Of a DNA stretch of 64,000 nt, positions 33,062 to 44,859 are shown piece by piece. Numbering within the stretch: the first letter of the stretch is position 1; each line of letters begins with the position of its first letter. Source of the DNA: Fallopia convolvulus (Eukaryota; Streptophyta; Magnoliopsida; Caryophyllales; Polygonaceae); contig OZ024718.1 of assembly GCA_964016875.1 (NCBI GenBank), positions 43,067,906-43,131,905 of the forward strand, given 5' to 3'. The notes beneath the pieces were generated by a model that did not search any database, was not told the DNA's origin, and saw only the letters and a list, made by a program, of their open reading frames with translations. Both the position numbers and the translations under genes were made by a program.

Positions 33062-34037
33062 TGTTGGATCACCGTGCGTTACTAAGAGCTTGAGAACTGG
33101 CGGTTAGGATGTTCCCAAGGCAGCGGAAGTAAAGTAAAAGCAAGTAAAACAGAATGTAAACGACAAAGTTCCTTTATAGAGGAACCTCACAACAACCAAC
33201 TAGTTGTCTGGGTAAACCTCTACCTACGCTTGGAGGATTTTGAACGATCTTCTTATTTTATTGATTGTTCCCTAGTTACACAGGCAAGACTTACACTTCT
33301 CTGTTCCTAGTAGTTCTTCCTAACTCTAGTAACACTAGTAAGCCTTCTCGACCTTGTTCCTAAGTAAACCAACTCAACTAAACATAAGACAGATCGAACC
33401 TTACACCTTGAGCTCAATGTCGCAGTTCCCTAACTCCTGGGAACTTGGATTCGCTGTCGCTGAGATCGAACACTCGTCGCCGGGGACTTCTCTTCTCTTG
33501 TCTCTCTTTCTTTCTTTGTGTGTGAATGTTTGTTCTGTGAGAAGTGCTTCTACCGAGCACTATTCATTTGGCTTTATACTCATTCGTACTTGGGCTGCAA
33601 TCTTTTCTTTCATGTTGTCCGAAATACCCTTTGTCTTGCACGCCAAATTTGCAATCTTCACATGTGACTTTGATTTGAACTTGGTCAACTTTGAGAATCA
33701 ATCGGACCGTTGGATCACTCGCTTCAGTCTGTTCCTCAGACTGAGCCTTCGTTCTGTCCAAGGCAGAATCCCGCGATTTGCGTTGACGGTCTTGTTTGCA
33801 CATGTTAGTTTCCATGAGATGGAAACTGTTCTCTCCAGAGTTCCTTTGATAGGAACTTGCTATCATGTATTCTTGTGTTCCTTTTGCGTTCTTGGAGATT
33901 CTTCGTTAGATCTGGTGTTCCCTTGAAATACTTGAATGTAAAACGTTAGTTCCCATATGGTGTTTGTCATTATCAAAACTAGAGACAAGTATCGTTGTTC
34001 GGATGTTTAGAACCAGAGTTCCAACATCGTACCAACA
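33062..34037 (-). repeat. 3' LTR of element B
   Basis: It starts tgttggatca and ends gtaccaaca on the + strand. It matches 42669-43650 and, more distantly, 61297-62284. Confidence 0.95.
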
Positions 34038-34052
34038 ATTTCCCCCTTTTTG
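34038..34052 (-). promoter_or_regulatory. polypurine tract of element B
   Basis: aaaaagggggaaat on the minus strand, next to the 3' LTR. Additional purine tracts (pyrimidine runs gttccccctt at 34191, ttcccccttttgg at 34255 on the + strand) follow, as is usual in Sireviruses. Confidence 0.85.
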
Positions 34053-34413
34053 ATGATGACAAACCCATCACAAAATGAACAAGTATTTCAATGTGTGAAA
34101 ACGCATGACATGCATCTGAGTTCTTAAGTGTGATCCTAGAGAGCCACTTCTATGAAACATTGAGTTCTTACTTAGCATTTTATGCATTAGTTCCCCCTTA
34201 TCTTAAGCATATTCTGTGATAACTCTTAACACGACTCATCTCACACATTTTGTCTTTCCCCCTTTTGGTATCATCGAAAACAGAAAGCATAATAGGAAGA
34301 TAAGGAACACACAATCAAACTAAAGGACATTCATATTACTTAAGCAAATGATGTACAAGAGGAACTCATTGCATTTGTAGAGAAAATAAGGCTAAGGAAA
34401 TCAAAGGGAAAGA
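34053..34413 (-). other. element B 3' untranslated region
   Basis: Non-coding stretch between the third ORF and the purine tract, rich in pyrimidine runs on the + strand. It resembles 62299-62600 of element C. Confidence 0.6.
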
Positions 34414-36656
34414 TCATGGGGCCTTGGGAAGCATATGATCACGCAGCTGAGTCATGACGGACAGAATGTTCTGGAGAGTTCCCGCCATGTTTTCGAGAGT
34501 GGCTGCAATGTGCACAAGCACTTGAGTGTTCCCAACACTTGGGCCGTCACCAAAGGGAAGGGTCCCTTGATCCTCGGATTATTCTGAGTGACGCATCTTC
34601 TGGACCACAGAAAGGTCCAGTTCCCATCCAATGGTCACTTCTTATTTGGTAGCATCATACAGGCCTTCCTTAACCATGAGCTTCTTAACCAGGCCAGTGT
34701 ATGGCAGGGAGTGGGAGGTGGAGGCCATGCACTTCTCCATGTGCCCGAAGATGATGCAAGGGAGGTTGATGGGCATTTGGTGGAGGAAGTGGTAGAGAAG
34801 AATAGCGTCCTGGATGTTGAGTTGGTGACACTTCTCTTGCCGAGGGATCACAACCGTTATGATGAACTGGTGAGCCAGTTTGCCAATGAGGGAGAGGTTA
34901 TGAGTAGGAGTTCCAGTCTCTGGGACACGACCTTCATAGATGTCATTGTATATCACGTCTTTGTTGAAGTCGTCCCAGTTCTTGATGGGAACAACATCCA
35001 TGCCCTTGACAGGGACATTAAGTTGACGACGAATTGAGGAAGCGGTGAAGACGTAGTCGTCACCCTGGAGGGAGAGAGTTCCCTTAGTGGCCTCGTCATG
35101 AATGACGAAGTTATTATAGAAGAGGCGCACCTGGGCAGGGTCGACGGTTACAGTTGCTTCGCACACCTGTTCCCATTCTTGGGCCTTGATGAGATCCTAG
35201 AGTTCCCCAAGCCCTTGTTCTTGGAGTTGTGACTCAGTGAGGATGAGTGGAGGAATGAGCTTGTGGTCCTCTGTGATAGGAACTTTCTTCGGAGCGGTGC
35301 CTTTGCTTTTCTTTTTCTTAGATTCCATGGCAGCCGCTTTTCTCTTCTTTGGAGGAGTGGGAGCAGATTTGAGCAAGAGGGGAGGGTCCCTTTCCATTGG
35401 AGCACCCTCCGACACCACCATTTGGCGTCCTTGGTTGTCTTCGGCCAACACTTGGGCGTGCTCCCTGGCAAGCCCTTCAGCGTCGAGAACCACGGTGGCG
35501 CCATCGCCATCCGAGTTCCCTTCTTCTTCTGAGGACAGGCCGAAGTCCTCATCGTCATCATCATCATCAGGACGGACCTGACTTGTTCCAACGCCATCAG
35601 CTTGGGTTGGGGTCCCTTTTTCATGGACCTCTCCCTCTTCCCTTAAGAGCTCCGAAGAAGGAGGTTGGTAGATGAAGTCTGTGAGCTCAGCCTCTAGAGC
35701 ATCGAGGCGAGCAATTTCCTCTGCGGCGAGCAACTTCAGCGATGGGTAACGAATCTTCGTCTGAGTCGAGGGTGATGTGTTGCTTGGCTGGGGAGGGAGA
35801 GGAGGAGATTTATGTGATGGAGGGAGGAGGCGATTTTTGGTGTGAGGGAGATTGGATTAGAAGAGGAGGAGAGGGGGATTTAGCTTTTGGGGAGGTTGGT
35901 GGTGTGGGAAGTTTGGTGTTTAGAGTAGATGGAGGTGGGTCGATGGGATTAGGGGTCCCATCGATGATAGGGAGAGAGAAGGGAGGAGTGGAGTCTCTAG
36001 GACTAGAGGTCCTAGAGAGGGGATTAGGATTGGAGGGAGAAGGAAGTGGAAGATTTTGGGATTGAGTGTTTCTAGAATTGGAAGGAGGAGGAAGAGAGGA
36101 GGGTTGAGTAGGGGGTGGTGGGGGTGAAAGTATGGCAAAGGAAGAAGGACGAGAGAGATTTAGAACCTCGTCCATGTTGAAGAGAGATTTCTTCTTCTTC
36201 TTTTTGGGAAGATCAGAAGAAGAGGAGGATTGTTTGTCTTTGCATTTTTTTGATTTGTTTTTAGATTTGGGAGGTTCGGGACCGAAACTGTCAAGAATGA
36301 CAGTCCCAGTCGAGGAGGAAATGGGTTGAGAAGAGAAGGTGATAGGGGTGCGAGGAGGTTGAGATGAGGAAGAGGGAGGAGGAAGTGGAGATGTGGTGGT
36401 AGTGGCTGGAAGCGCAAGAGTTTGCGCCGCTGGGAGGGCGGAGGATTGCCCGAGAACCTCGAATTCTAGAAGAGAGGATCTGGTGCGAGGTTGGTGAAGG
36501 TAGGGGCGAACATAATCGTGAAGGCCCTTGTAGATTTTTTTCCCGATTGACTGGATCGGTTTCATTGTCCGCCTCTTGGAGCATGAAGGCGAAGAGGGAT
36601 TTAGGGTTGGTGTTGATCCACTCACGGATGTGGTGGTTTGGGTGAGTAGGTGCCAT
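34414..36656 (-). pseudogene. third ORF of copia element B (plant transposon-protein type)
   Basis: Extra gene downstream of RNase H. The ATG at 36656 gives MAPTHPNHHIREWINTNPKS. A frameshift near 36530 leads into a long Pro/Ser-rich segment with a KSKNKSKKCK basic patch and KKKKKK. After stops near 35810, the part from 35733 has an acidic DDDDDDED run and PKKRKAAAMESKKKK, a nuclear-localisation-like patch. An in-frame TAG at 35197-35199 precedes the folded part: VRLFYNNFVI, YVFTASSIRRQLNVP, WDDFNKD, LNIQDAILLYHFLHQ, HSLPYTGLVKKLM. A short helical end closes at 34414. The folded part matches the third ORF of element A by eye and recalls the plant transposon-protein family (Transposase_32 type). 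The role is unknown; the basic patch suggests nucleus or nucleic acid. Confidence 0.72.
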
Positions 36657-37049
36657 GAAGAATTTTGGGCAGAGAGAAGTGTTTGGAGGTTTTCTTGCAT
36701 TAAGAAGGAAATGGATTACAGAGAAGGAGAGTTGTAGAGGGCTGGAGTGGGAGAAGATCCCAAAAATGGCAAAGAGGGGTTTTTTATGTGAGACGAGAAG
36801 AGGGGTAGAAAGGGAAAATCATTTCTCCTCGAAAACCAGTAGCCAGTAAGATTGGAGAGTCGTTTCAACTTCCTGAGCACACTTTTGACACGCGTCGTTA
36901 AACCCATGGGAGGTCACATCGAGCGTTTCGAATTCTTGGCTCTCGTCGCTTTGAAATCTGACACATTTTCCCGTTTCCCAAGTGACGTTTCAACTTTCCA
37001 AAAGTACCAGTGTTCCGTTGCTAGTGATCATTTTGCAGGCCAGTTCCCA

Positions 37050-37446
37050 TAATCTTTGAAAGGCCCGGTTTAAGTGGAGTGGACAGGGGAACTCACACTC
37101 AAAATCTTTTGTGAAGGTACGGAACTCAAAGGGCAACCATACAATTACAACTCGATAAAGGGACAAAGAGTTGGGCTCATGGTTAAGGGTTGGTTTTATG
37201 ATCAACCGTCATAGTGTCTTGTAATGAGGGTTAAGTGAACCCTGGTTGATCATTTTGGGCCAAAAGAAATAAGGTTCCAACTTGTACATTAAAAGCTCTA
37301 GACTAGTAATATGGCAAAATGAAAGCGATTATTCCTAGTGTTCCCTATCATGCATTTCAAGATAAACTAGCCAAGCATTAAGGGAATAACAAACAGGGAC
37401 TTGTTCAGTTTAGAGTTATCATCCCTAGAAGCATCCGGAGACGCTG
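37050..37446 (-). other. element B spacer between RNase H and third ORF
   Basis: No gene seen. It corresponds in position to 9476-10233 of element A and contains GTTCCC/GGGAAC words near 37044, 37092 and 37338. Confidence 0.5.
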
Positions 37447-40400
37447 CTAGGGACGTCTGTCTAAAGCTTTAGTGAGAATGTCCGCAATTTGCTCTTCAGT
37501 TCTACAGTGTTCCATAGAGATGTTCCCATGTTCCACATTATCACGTAGGAGATGATACCTAATGTCTATATGCTTAGTACGAGAGTGATGCACAAGATTT
37601 TTATATATGTTGATGGCACTTGTATTATCACATCTTATGGGAACCGGGCCAAAAGACATACCGTATCCTGAAGTTGGTACTTAAGCCATAGAACCTGGGA
37701 ACAGCACGAGGCGACATCCACATATTCCGCTTCTGCTGTGGAGAGTGCCATTGAGTTTTGCTTCTTTCATCCCCATGAGACTAGGCATGATCCTAGGAAC
37801 TGGGCCATTCCAGAGGTGCTCTTTCGATCAACCAAGTGCCCAGCGAAATATGCATCTGAGTATGCAACGAGTTCAAGGGAACTGTTCCTTGGATACCAAA
37901 GGCACAAGTTGTCGTTCCCTTTGAGGTACTTGAAAATTCTCTTCACCTCTTTCAGGTGTGATTCCTTAGGGTTAGCTTGAAAGCGCGCACATAGGCACAC
38001 TGAAAACATGATGTCGCCCACATTTCACTAGCATCTCTCTAATGTACTTTTGTTGGTGGATCCTTATTCCCTTCTTGGTTTGAGATATTTGAAGTCCCAA
38101 GAAGAACGTGAGTTCCCATATGAGACTCATCTCAAACTTGCTACTCATCAAATTCTTAAACTTTTCAACAAGAAGCTCATTAGTAGCACCAAACACAATG
38201 TCATCAACATACACTTGGACAATTAGAATATCTTTTGACTCTTTCTTAATAAAAAGGGTTTTGTCTATGGAACCACGAAGGTATCCATGAGACAAAAGAA
38301 ATTGGGCAAACATGTCATACCACGCCCTGGGAGCTTGCTTGAGACCATAAAGGGCCCTCTCCAAGAAGTAAACATGGTCTGGGAAGTGTTCATCTTTGAA
38401 ACCAAGTGGTTGTGCCACATAGACTTCTTCCTTGAGGTGCCCATTTAGGAACGCTGTCTTGACGTCCATTTGATACAACTTGAAGCCTTTGTGAGTGGCG
38501 TAGGCTATGAGGAGTCGAATGGCTTCAATCCTTGCAACTGGCGCAAATGTCTCATCGTAGTCGATTCCCTCTTCTTGCCTATACCCTTGGGCAACCAGAC
38601 GGGCCTTGTTCCTAGCCACTGCCCCAGTGTCGTCAAGCTTATTTCTAAAGACCCATCGAGTTCCTATGATGTTCTTGTTCTTGGGCCTAAGAACCAGTTT
38701 CCACACTTTGTTTCTCTCAAATTGGTGGAGTTCCTCTTGCATGGCTTGAATCCAGTCTGGATCCTTTAGAGCTTCTTTGATGCTCTTGGGTTCCACCAGT
38801 GAGACGAAGGCGTTGAAGGCACGGATGTTGTTGACAGACGAACGAGTCTATACGCCTTTGTCATAGGGAGTGATGATGTTGTCGATGGGATGGTCCCTCT
38901 TTTGGTGATAGTTTCTTGTACGAGTGTCTGAGACATCAATCTGTTCCCTTGTATCTTCTTCATCTACAACTTGGGTTTCCTCTTCTTTATGGGAACAGTT
39001 GTTCTCAACTTCTTCACTAAGTGTCTCCTCAGGATTTTTTTCATTGTTCCCTCGTTGTTCCCCCTGAACACTATATTCTGGCATTGTTTCATTTTGAGGA
39101 ACAAGAGAGTTGGATTGAGAGTCATCTTGAGGTTCTTCTGTTGTAGAGGGAACTTCGAAGGAGTCTTGATTAGTTTGGTGTTGGAATCCTTCGTTGTTGT
39201 TTGGTGGTAGGTCATTGTTCCCACTTGGATAGTCTTCATCTTGCTTTCTTGGCTCATCATCATCATCGTCGTCTTCTTGCCTGACCAGTTTGAACAGCGT
39301 TCCCTTTCCTTGGGACTCTGTTCCCATCTTCACTGATTGTTCGTTGAAGACGACATGGATACTCTCCTCGATCTTCTTGGTTCTCTTGTTGTAGACTCTG
39401 TACGCCTTGCTTTGAGAGGAGTATCCCAGGAAAATCCCTTCGTCACTCCTAGGGTCGAATTTACCGAGGTTGTCTTTCCCATTGTTGTGGACGAATCATT
39501 TGCAGCCAAAGGTCCTGAGATGAGAGATGTTGGGCATTCTTCCCTTGATCAACTCATATGATGTCTTTTTGATCATGGGAAGAATCATAGCTCGATTTAG
39601 AATGTATGTAGTTGTGGAGATTGCCTCGGCCCAGAAGCTTTCGGGAACTCCACTCTCAAGCATCATTGTGCGAGCCATGTCTTCCAGGGTTCTGTTCTTT
39701 CTTTCCACAACTCCATTTTGTTGAGGAGTGCGTGGAGCTGAGAAGTTGTGGGATACACCATTGTTGTCACAGAACTTTAGGAACTCTGAGTTCTGAACTC
39801 AGTTCCATGATCAGATCTGAGAGACTTGAGCTTTAATCCCATGCTAACTTCCATTCTCTTGATGAAGGGCTCAAACTCCTTGAATGCGTCTGATTTGGAT
39901 CTCAAGAAAATAACCCATGTAAATCTTGAAAAATCATCAATTAACACATACATGTACCTTTTTCCACCATAGCTGGCCATTTCCATGGGACCATAGAGAT
40001 CCATGTGAATTAGTTCCAAGGGCCTTGTTGTGCTCACCACCTTCTTTGGCTTAAAGGAACTCCTGGTTTGCTTGCCACGAACACATGCATCACACATCTT
40101 GACTCCCTCAATGTTGATTTGAGCAAGACCAATGACCAGGTCCTGTAAGTATAACTTCAGAATCTGATTTATACCTGTGTGACCTAGCCTCTTGTGCCAG
40201 AGTTCTGTATCATCATGGGAGCTTGCAAGGCACAACTTCCTTGGTGGTTCAAAGTCTGTGTCCACCATATAGACATTGTTGGACCTCCTTCCTCTTAGAA
40301 TGATTTTGTTAGTTTTCTTGTTGATGATCAAGCATTCTTCTGAGTCGAAGGTGACAGCGTTGTTCCCTTGATCACATATCTGAGATACACTCAAGAGATT

Positions 40401-40619
40401 GTACCCCAGATCCTTCACCAAATTAACATTGCTGATCTTGATTGACTTGTTGAGTAGTACTTCCCCTGTTCCTATGATTTCTCCTTTATTTTTGTTGTCA
40501 AAGGACACATGACCTCCTTCGGCTTTTGTGTGGAGTGAGGTGAGATTGTCTTTGTTCCCAGTCATATGATTTGAACAACCATTATCAATGACCCATGTTT
40601 TGTTCCCCCTCACTGCCAC
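37447..40619 (-). pseudogene. copia element B pol (protease, integrase, RT, RNase H)
   Basis: Read from right to left. The protease site is VIDNGCSNHMTG; the usual DSG is changed to DNG. GAG-pre-integrase follows (LWHKRLGHTGI, CDACVRGKQTRSSF). The integrase core has LIDDFSRFTW, LRSDHGTEF and, after a frameshift near 39785, MERKNRTLEDMART, so its catalytic acids are kept. An acidic linker (39000-39330) leads to RT with [26 protein letters not shown] and an intact [11 protein letters not shown]. Just after [11 protein letters not shown] (about 38018) roughly 70 expected residues are missing and the frame shifts, so RNase H starts abruptly at [13 protein letters not shown]. RNase H then shows RKSTSGMAQFLG, AEAEY and ILTKALDRRP, with stops. 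The gene is dead but only lightly damaged. Confidence 0.92.
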
Positions 40620-40629
40620 CTACAAGGAG

Positions 40630-42611
40630 AGTTAGTTTTTGGTGATCCAGGCAAGATGACTCTTGCCTGGTCCCTTACAAGGAAAGACAGTTTCAAACAT
40701 GACATAATCTGCAATATTGATATCACGAGAGTTCCTAGAGTTATAGGTGAAGTTCCTATGATGGTTCCTACGCATGGGACCTCTAGCAGGTTTATTGGCC
40801 TTTTGGTTTTGCCTGTTCCAATAGTCGTGATTCCTCTGAGCTTGAGCCTTCCTTTTGGGACAGCTTTCCTTGTAGTGCCCATGAGCACCACAATTCCAAC
40901 AGGTTTTGTAGTACTCCCCCAGGTAGTACTTTGGGTGAGGTCTTTGTATCCTATTCTTATCCATGGTTTCCTTATTGTAGACCCTTGACCCGTTTCCCTT
41001 GGCTATTTGAACATAGAGTTTATGCCTAGTGTTCCCAGTGTAGTAGTCCCTCTCTCCACTTACCCCGCTTTCCAGGACACGTATCTTTTCTTCTAGATGG
41101 GTATTCTTTTTTTTTCACATTGGAGTTCTAGGGCCCTACACTCATTTATCTCCTGTTCATTTAAAGGAGACTTCCCATTCTTTGGGCACTCAAACTTATA
41201 CCCAATCCCATGTTTGGCTGGGACAAACTTTGTTTCGGAACTTGAGGCTTCAGGATTCTCATTTTCCATGCTCAACTTTTGTAGGAACTCGTTTTTATCG
41301 CTCTCTAGGGTCTTAATCTCATCCGCAAGGGCTACTATGTGGGACAGGTAAGACTGAAGCTTATCAATCAGTTTCACACAATTGAAACAGGATTCAAGAC
41401 AAACCAACTTAGCATTTGTGTGTTCCGATTCATCTAGCTTTTTTTACAATTTTATGTTATCCTTAACAAGACTAGAGAGCAATTTCAATAACTTAGGTTT
41501 AGGTTTTTCATAGTTAGATAAGGACTCAAGAATAGTTTCAGTGGTTACCTCACTGGGTTGTTTCCTAGTGGTTTCTCCTATGGCCATTGCACACATGTCT
41601 GGGTGTGCCCAAGATTCGGGATCTTCGTCCTCCTCATCGTTCCAGGTGGCGATGTAGGCCTTCTTCCCTTGTTTTCGGTCGTCAGTTCCTTGTGGGCATA
41701 TTTTGCGAAGTGCCCTTTCTTGTAGCATTTGTAGCAGGTGACGTCCGAGAGGTCCTTCTCAACTGGCTTTCTCTGGGAAATCTGACCTTTTTGCGAGTTC
41801 CCATAGCCCTTTTTGAAATTTTCTTTGTTGTAGAAGGATCGAAGGGCCTTTGTTACCAGGACACCTCATCTTCTTCTTCCTCAGAATCTTCGTGTTGCTC
41901 TTGAACTGATTTGAGCATCTTTTCCAGCTTTAGGGCAATTCCCTTGTGTGTCCTTTCTTGCTCCTTATTGTCTTGTTTCCTTTTCTCATGTCCCACCAGC
42001 TTTCCAAAGACTTGGTGAAGCATGAGATTCCTGTTTTCAGGATTTTCTTTGAACGTGGTCCTTTCGTTGGTCCATTCACCAGTTAGGCCGTTGAAGAACT
42101 GCCGGAATTTCATCTTGTCAATTATCTCTTCTTTCGTTATCCCAAGTCCAGTAAGCTTGGTACACATGCCTTCGAAGCGAGATTAATAGCTGTGGACTGA
42201 TTCTCCCACTTCCATTCGGAAGTTGAAGAACTCCCTTCTAGCGTTCATCTGGAGGTCCTCTCTGAGGTCAGAGTTCCCAATGTGCATTTGATGGGTGGCT
42301 TCCTACATCTCTTTTTCCGTTTCCAGATTTGCTACCCTGTCGCAATCTTGTACTGACATGGCATTCTTGAGATAGTGTTTGGCTTTGAAGTTTGCTTCCA
42401 TGCACTTCCATTCGTTTGGTCCCCATTTTGTGAAGTCGTTGCGAATGGTTGGGTCTACCTCGAAGTTCCCTACTTCGACGACACACCAAGCTTGAAAATC
42501 GTGGATGCGTATCCAATCCTTCATGTTGCGTTGCCAATTTTCGAACCTTCCTGTGATAAGCCTTGGAGGCTTGTTGTTCCCATGTCCAACTTGAGTGAGT
42601 TCCTCAGACAT
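40630..42611 (-). pseudogene. copia element B gag
   Basis: Sirevirus-type gag. The ATG at 42611 gives MSEELTQVGHGNNKPPRL, then FENWQRNMKDWIRI and W-rich text. A TAG near 42303 and another near 42185 interrupt it. The 41853-42167 part has MKFRQFFNGLTGEW and an acidic end. The first zinc knuckle (about 41715-41760) reads CYKCYKKGHFAKYA, so its last Cys is lost. A coiled, Glu/Lys-rich stretch follows (41093-41407, 41444-41728). A second knuckle, CWNCGAHGHYKESC, lies near 40880. Several stops and frameshifts occur. Confidence 0.88.
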
Positions 42612-42647
42612 TTTGTAACCTGCGATACTAACACAGAAAATCTAGAG

Positions 42648-42663
42648 CGTTCCTGCTCTAATA
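42648..42663 (-). promoter_or_regulatory. primer-binding site of element B
   Basis: GGTATTAGAGCAGG on the minus strand, a few bases inside the 5' LTR. It is a one-base variant of the initiator tRNA-Met complement GGTATCAGAGCAGG. The limits are good to a few bases. Confidence 0.78.
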
Positions 42664-42668
42664 CCTAT

Positions 42669-43650
42669 TGTTGGATCGTCGTGCGTTAGTAAGAGCTTGG
42701 GAACTGGCGGTTAGGCTGTTCCCAAGGCAGCGGAAGTAAAGTAAAAGTAAGTAAAGCAGAATGTAACGACTCAGTTCCTTTATAGAGGAACTCCACAACA
42801 ACCAACTAGTTGTGTGGGTAAACCTCTACCTCCGCTTGGAGAATTTTGAACGATCTTCGTATTTTTAATTGATTGTTCCCTAGTTACACAGACAAGACTT
42901 ACACTTCTCTGTTCTTAGTAGTTCTTCCTAACTCTAGTAACACTAGTAAGCCTTCTTCACCTTGTTCCTAAGTGAACCAACTCAACTAAATATAAGGCAG
43001 ATCGAACCTTACACCTTGAGCTCAATGTCCCAGTTCCCTAACTCCTGGGAACTTGGATTCGCTGTCGCCGAGATCGAACACTCGTCGCCGGGGACTTCTC
43101 TTCTCTTGTCTCTCTTTCTTTCTTTGTGTGTGAATGTTTGTTTTGTGAGAAGTGCTTCTACCGAGCACTATTCATTTGGCTTTATACTCATTCGTACTTG
43201 GGCTGCAATCTTTTCTTTCATGTTGTCCGAAATACCCTTTGTCTTGCACGTCAAGTTTGCAATCTTCACATGTGACTTTGATTTGAACTTGGTCAACTTT
43301 GAGAATCAATCGGACCGTTGGATCAATCGCTTCAGTCTGTTCCTCAGACTGAGCCTTCGTTCTGTCCAAGATAGGATCCCGCGATTTGCGCTGAACGGTC
43401 TTGTTTGTACATGGGAGTTCCCATGCGTTGGGAACTGTTCTCTCCAGAGTTCCTTTGATAGGAACTTGCTATCATGTATTCTTGTGTTCCTTTTGTGTTG
43501 TTGGAGATTCTTCGTTAGACCTGGTGTTCCCTTGAAATATACTTGAATGTAAAACGTTAGTTCCCATATGTTGTTTGTCATTATTAAAACTGGAGAGAAG
43601 TATCGTTGTTTTGAATGTTTGGAACCAGAGTTTCCAACATCGTCCCAACA
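42669..43650 (-). repeat. 5' LTR of element B
   Basis: It starts tgttggatcg and ends gtcccaaca on the + strand, next to the target duplication atagt. It contains hairpin-like pairs GTTCCC...GGGAAC at 43033-43052 and 43417-43435. Confidence 0.95.
43180..43186 (-). promoter_or_regulatory. TATA box of element B
   Basis: TATAAAG on the minus strand inside the 5' LTR, oriented towards gag. The same word is kept in the 3' LTR at 33572-33578. Confidence 0.6.
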
Positions 43651-44859
43651 ATAGTTTGGATTTTCTTAGAATTCCAGTGGGCCATTATGTCGAGATTTGA
43701 TTGACGTGGGCAAAAAAAGCATGATTTTCCTGTGTTGACCTTGATGAATTTATGATTTTCAGTTGGTTAGTTGTAAAAAAGAACTTTCTAGTTCATTGTT
43801 AGTAAGGGAATATGAAAGGGTAAACTCAAGTAATCCTTGATAATGGTGATGTAGGAGAAGGGAGATTAACTAAATTGAGAAGCTATCCTCTACATTTTAC
43901 CAACAATACATTACACGCTTGTTTGATCTATGATTTTTTATTTTTACTTTTATTTTTTTTTGCAGACATGCTTCATTTGGTTGGTTGCATCAATGATTGA
44001 CAGATTTGGTTGTTTCCTTGATGTCACTGTACTAATGAAGCTAATAATACAAGCTGCTCTTTGTTGAATATTTACAAAAGTAGAGCAATTCAATTCTAGA
44101 ATCTGGAGGAACAGGAAGTTAATTATGGGATTCTTTGGCTTGCTACGTTTGAAAAATAAAATAAACTTGTTTTGTTTTTGGGCTCGTCTTGTTAATAACT
44201 GATTTCAAGCTCTCAGTTTGGTCTTCTTGTCTACAAAACCCCTCCTGTTTTGTTAATAACACAATACAAATGTTCGTTTCTTCTTTAGAGTTGAGTTTCT
44301 TTATTTGCAGGAAAAGTCTCTACAGTCCATTTTAAGCTATATATTCTCCGAGTTTCTCTATAGTGGTTAATTGCTCTTTATGACAGAGAAATGTGAACCT
44401 TATTGAACAGGAATACAGAATGCAAAAGTGGTCATTTTGATTGATCTCAAATTTCTAAAGCAACCATTTACACAAGAAAAAAAGAACATGGATAAATCAC
44501 TCTCCTCTCCCTCTCTCAAGATCAAGCATTTCTCCAAGTCCTGAAATGTGTATTAGTTCAAACTGTCATCTTTGATCCTCCGGTCTTCTGATCTTTTCCT
44601 TCTTCTTCCTCTGTGTTCAGAGGTTCATCAACCAATAAATCCCACTTCTTTACTTGTCTTTCTGTTTCCCTAAATCAACCCCAAGAAAAAAAAATCTCCA
44701 CACAAGCAGCACTTCTACAACGCCCTAAGGATATATGTTCAGTACACATATTTATAAGTAAAACACACATCTCACTCTTGTGCTATGTGTATTAAAAAAG
44801 AAAGACCTTCAAATAATCCAAGAGCTGTTCCAAAAGTAAAAAAAAGTCAATAATCTTCT
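43651..44859. other. spacer between element B and LOG
   Basis: Starts as the continuation of the DNA that flanked alpha-SNAP before element B inserted. From about 44400 it is probably the 3' UTR of LOG (minus strand). No other gene or repeat was recognised. Confidence 0.5.

Larger units (their letters stand above)
33111..43566. repeat. dispersed GTTCCC/GGGAAC motif set of element B
   Basis: A hand count gives close to 50 occurrences of this hexamer (both orientations) in 10.6 kb, where about five are expected by chance. They lie in both LTRs, gag, pol, the third ORF and the UTRs. Most read GTTCCC on the + strand; about a quarter read GGGAAC. Several form facing pairs with 7-8 base loops (43033/43047, 43417/43430). 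Element A has only a few. Confidence 0.78.
33062..43650 (-). mobile_element. Ty1/copia element B, Sirevirus-like, full length
   Basis: 10.6 kb retrotransposon on the minus strand. It has LTRs of 976 and 982 bp and a perfect 5 bp target duplication atagt (33057-33061, 43651-43655). It has a primer-binding site beside the right LTR, purine tracts beside the left, and gene order gag, pol, third ORF. The RT active site [11 protein letters not shown] and FFLGLQI place it with Sireviruses. Stops, frameshifts and a deletion inactivate it. By hand the LTRs differ at about 20 positions in the first 255 bases and more rarely after that, so it is not very recent. Confidence 0.95.

Noticed and set aside
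35237..36338. + strand frames opposite the third ORF of element B
   Set aside because: They mirror the Pro/Ser- and Lys-rich minus-strand coding region and carry no recognisable domain.
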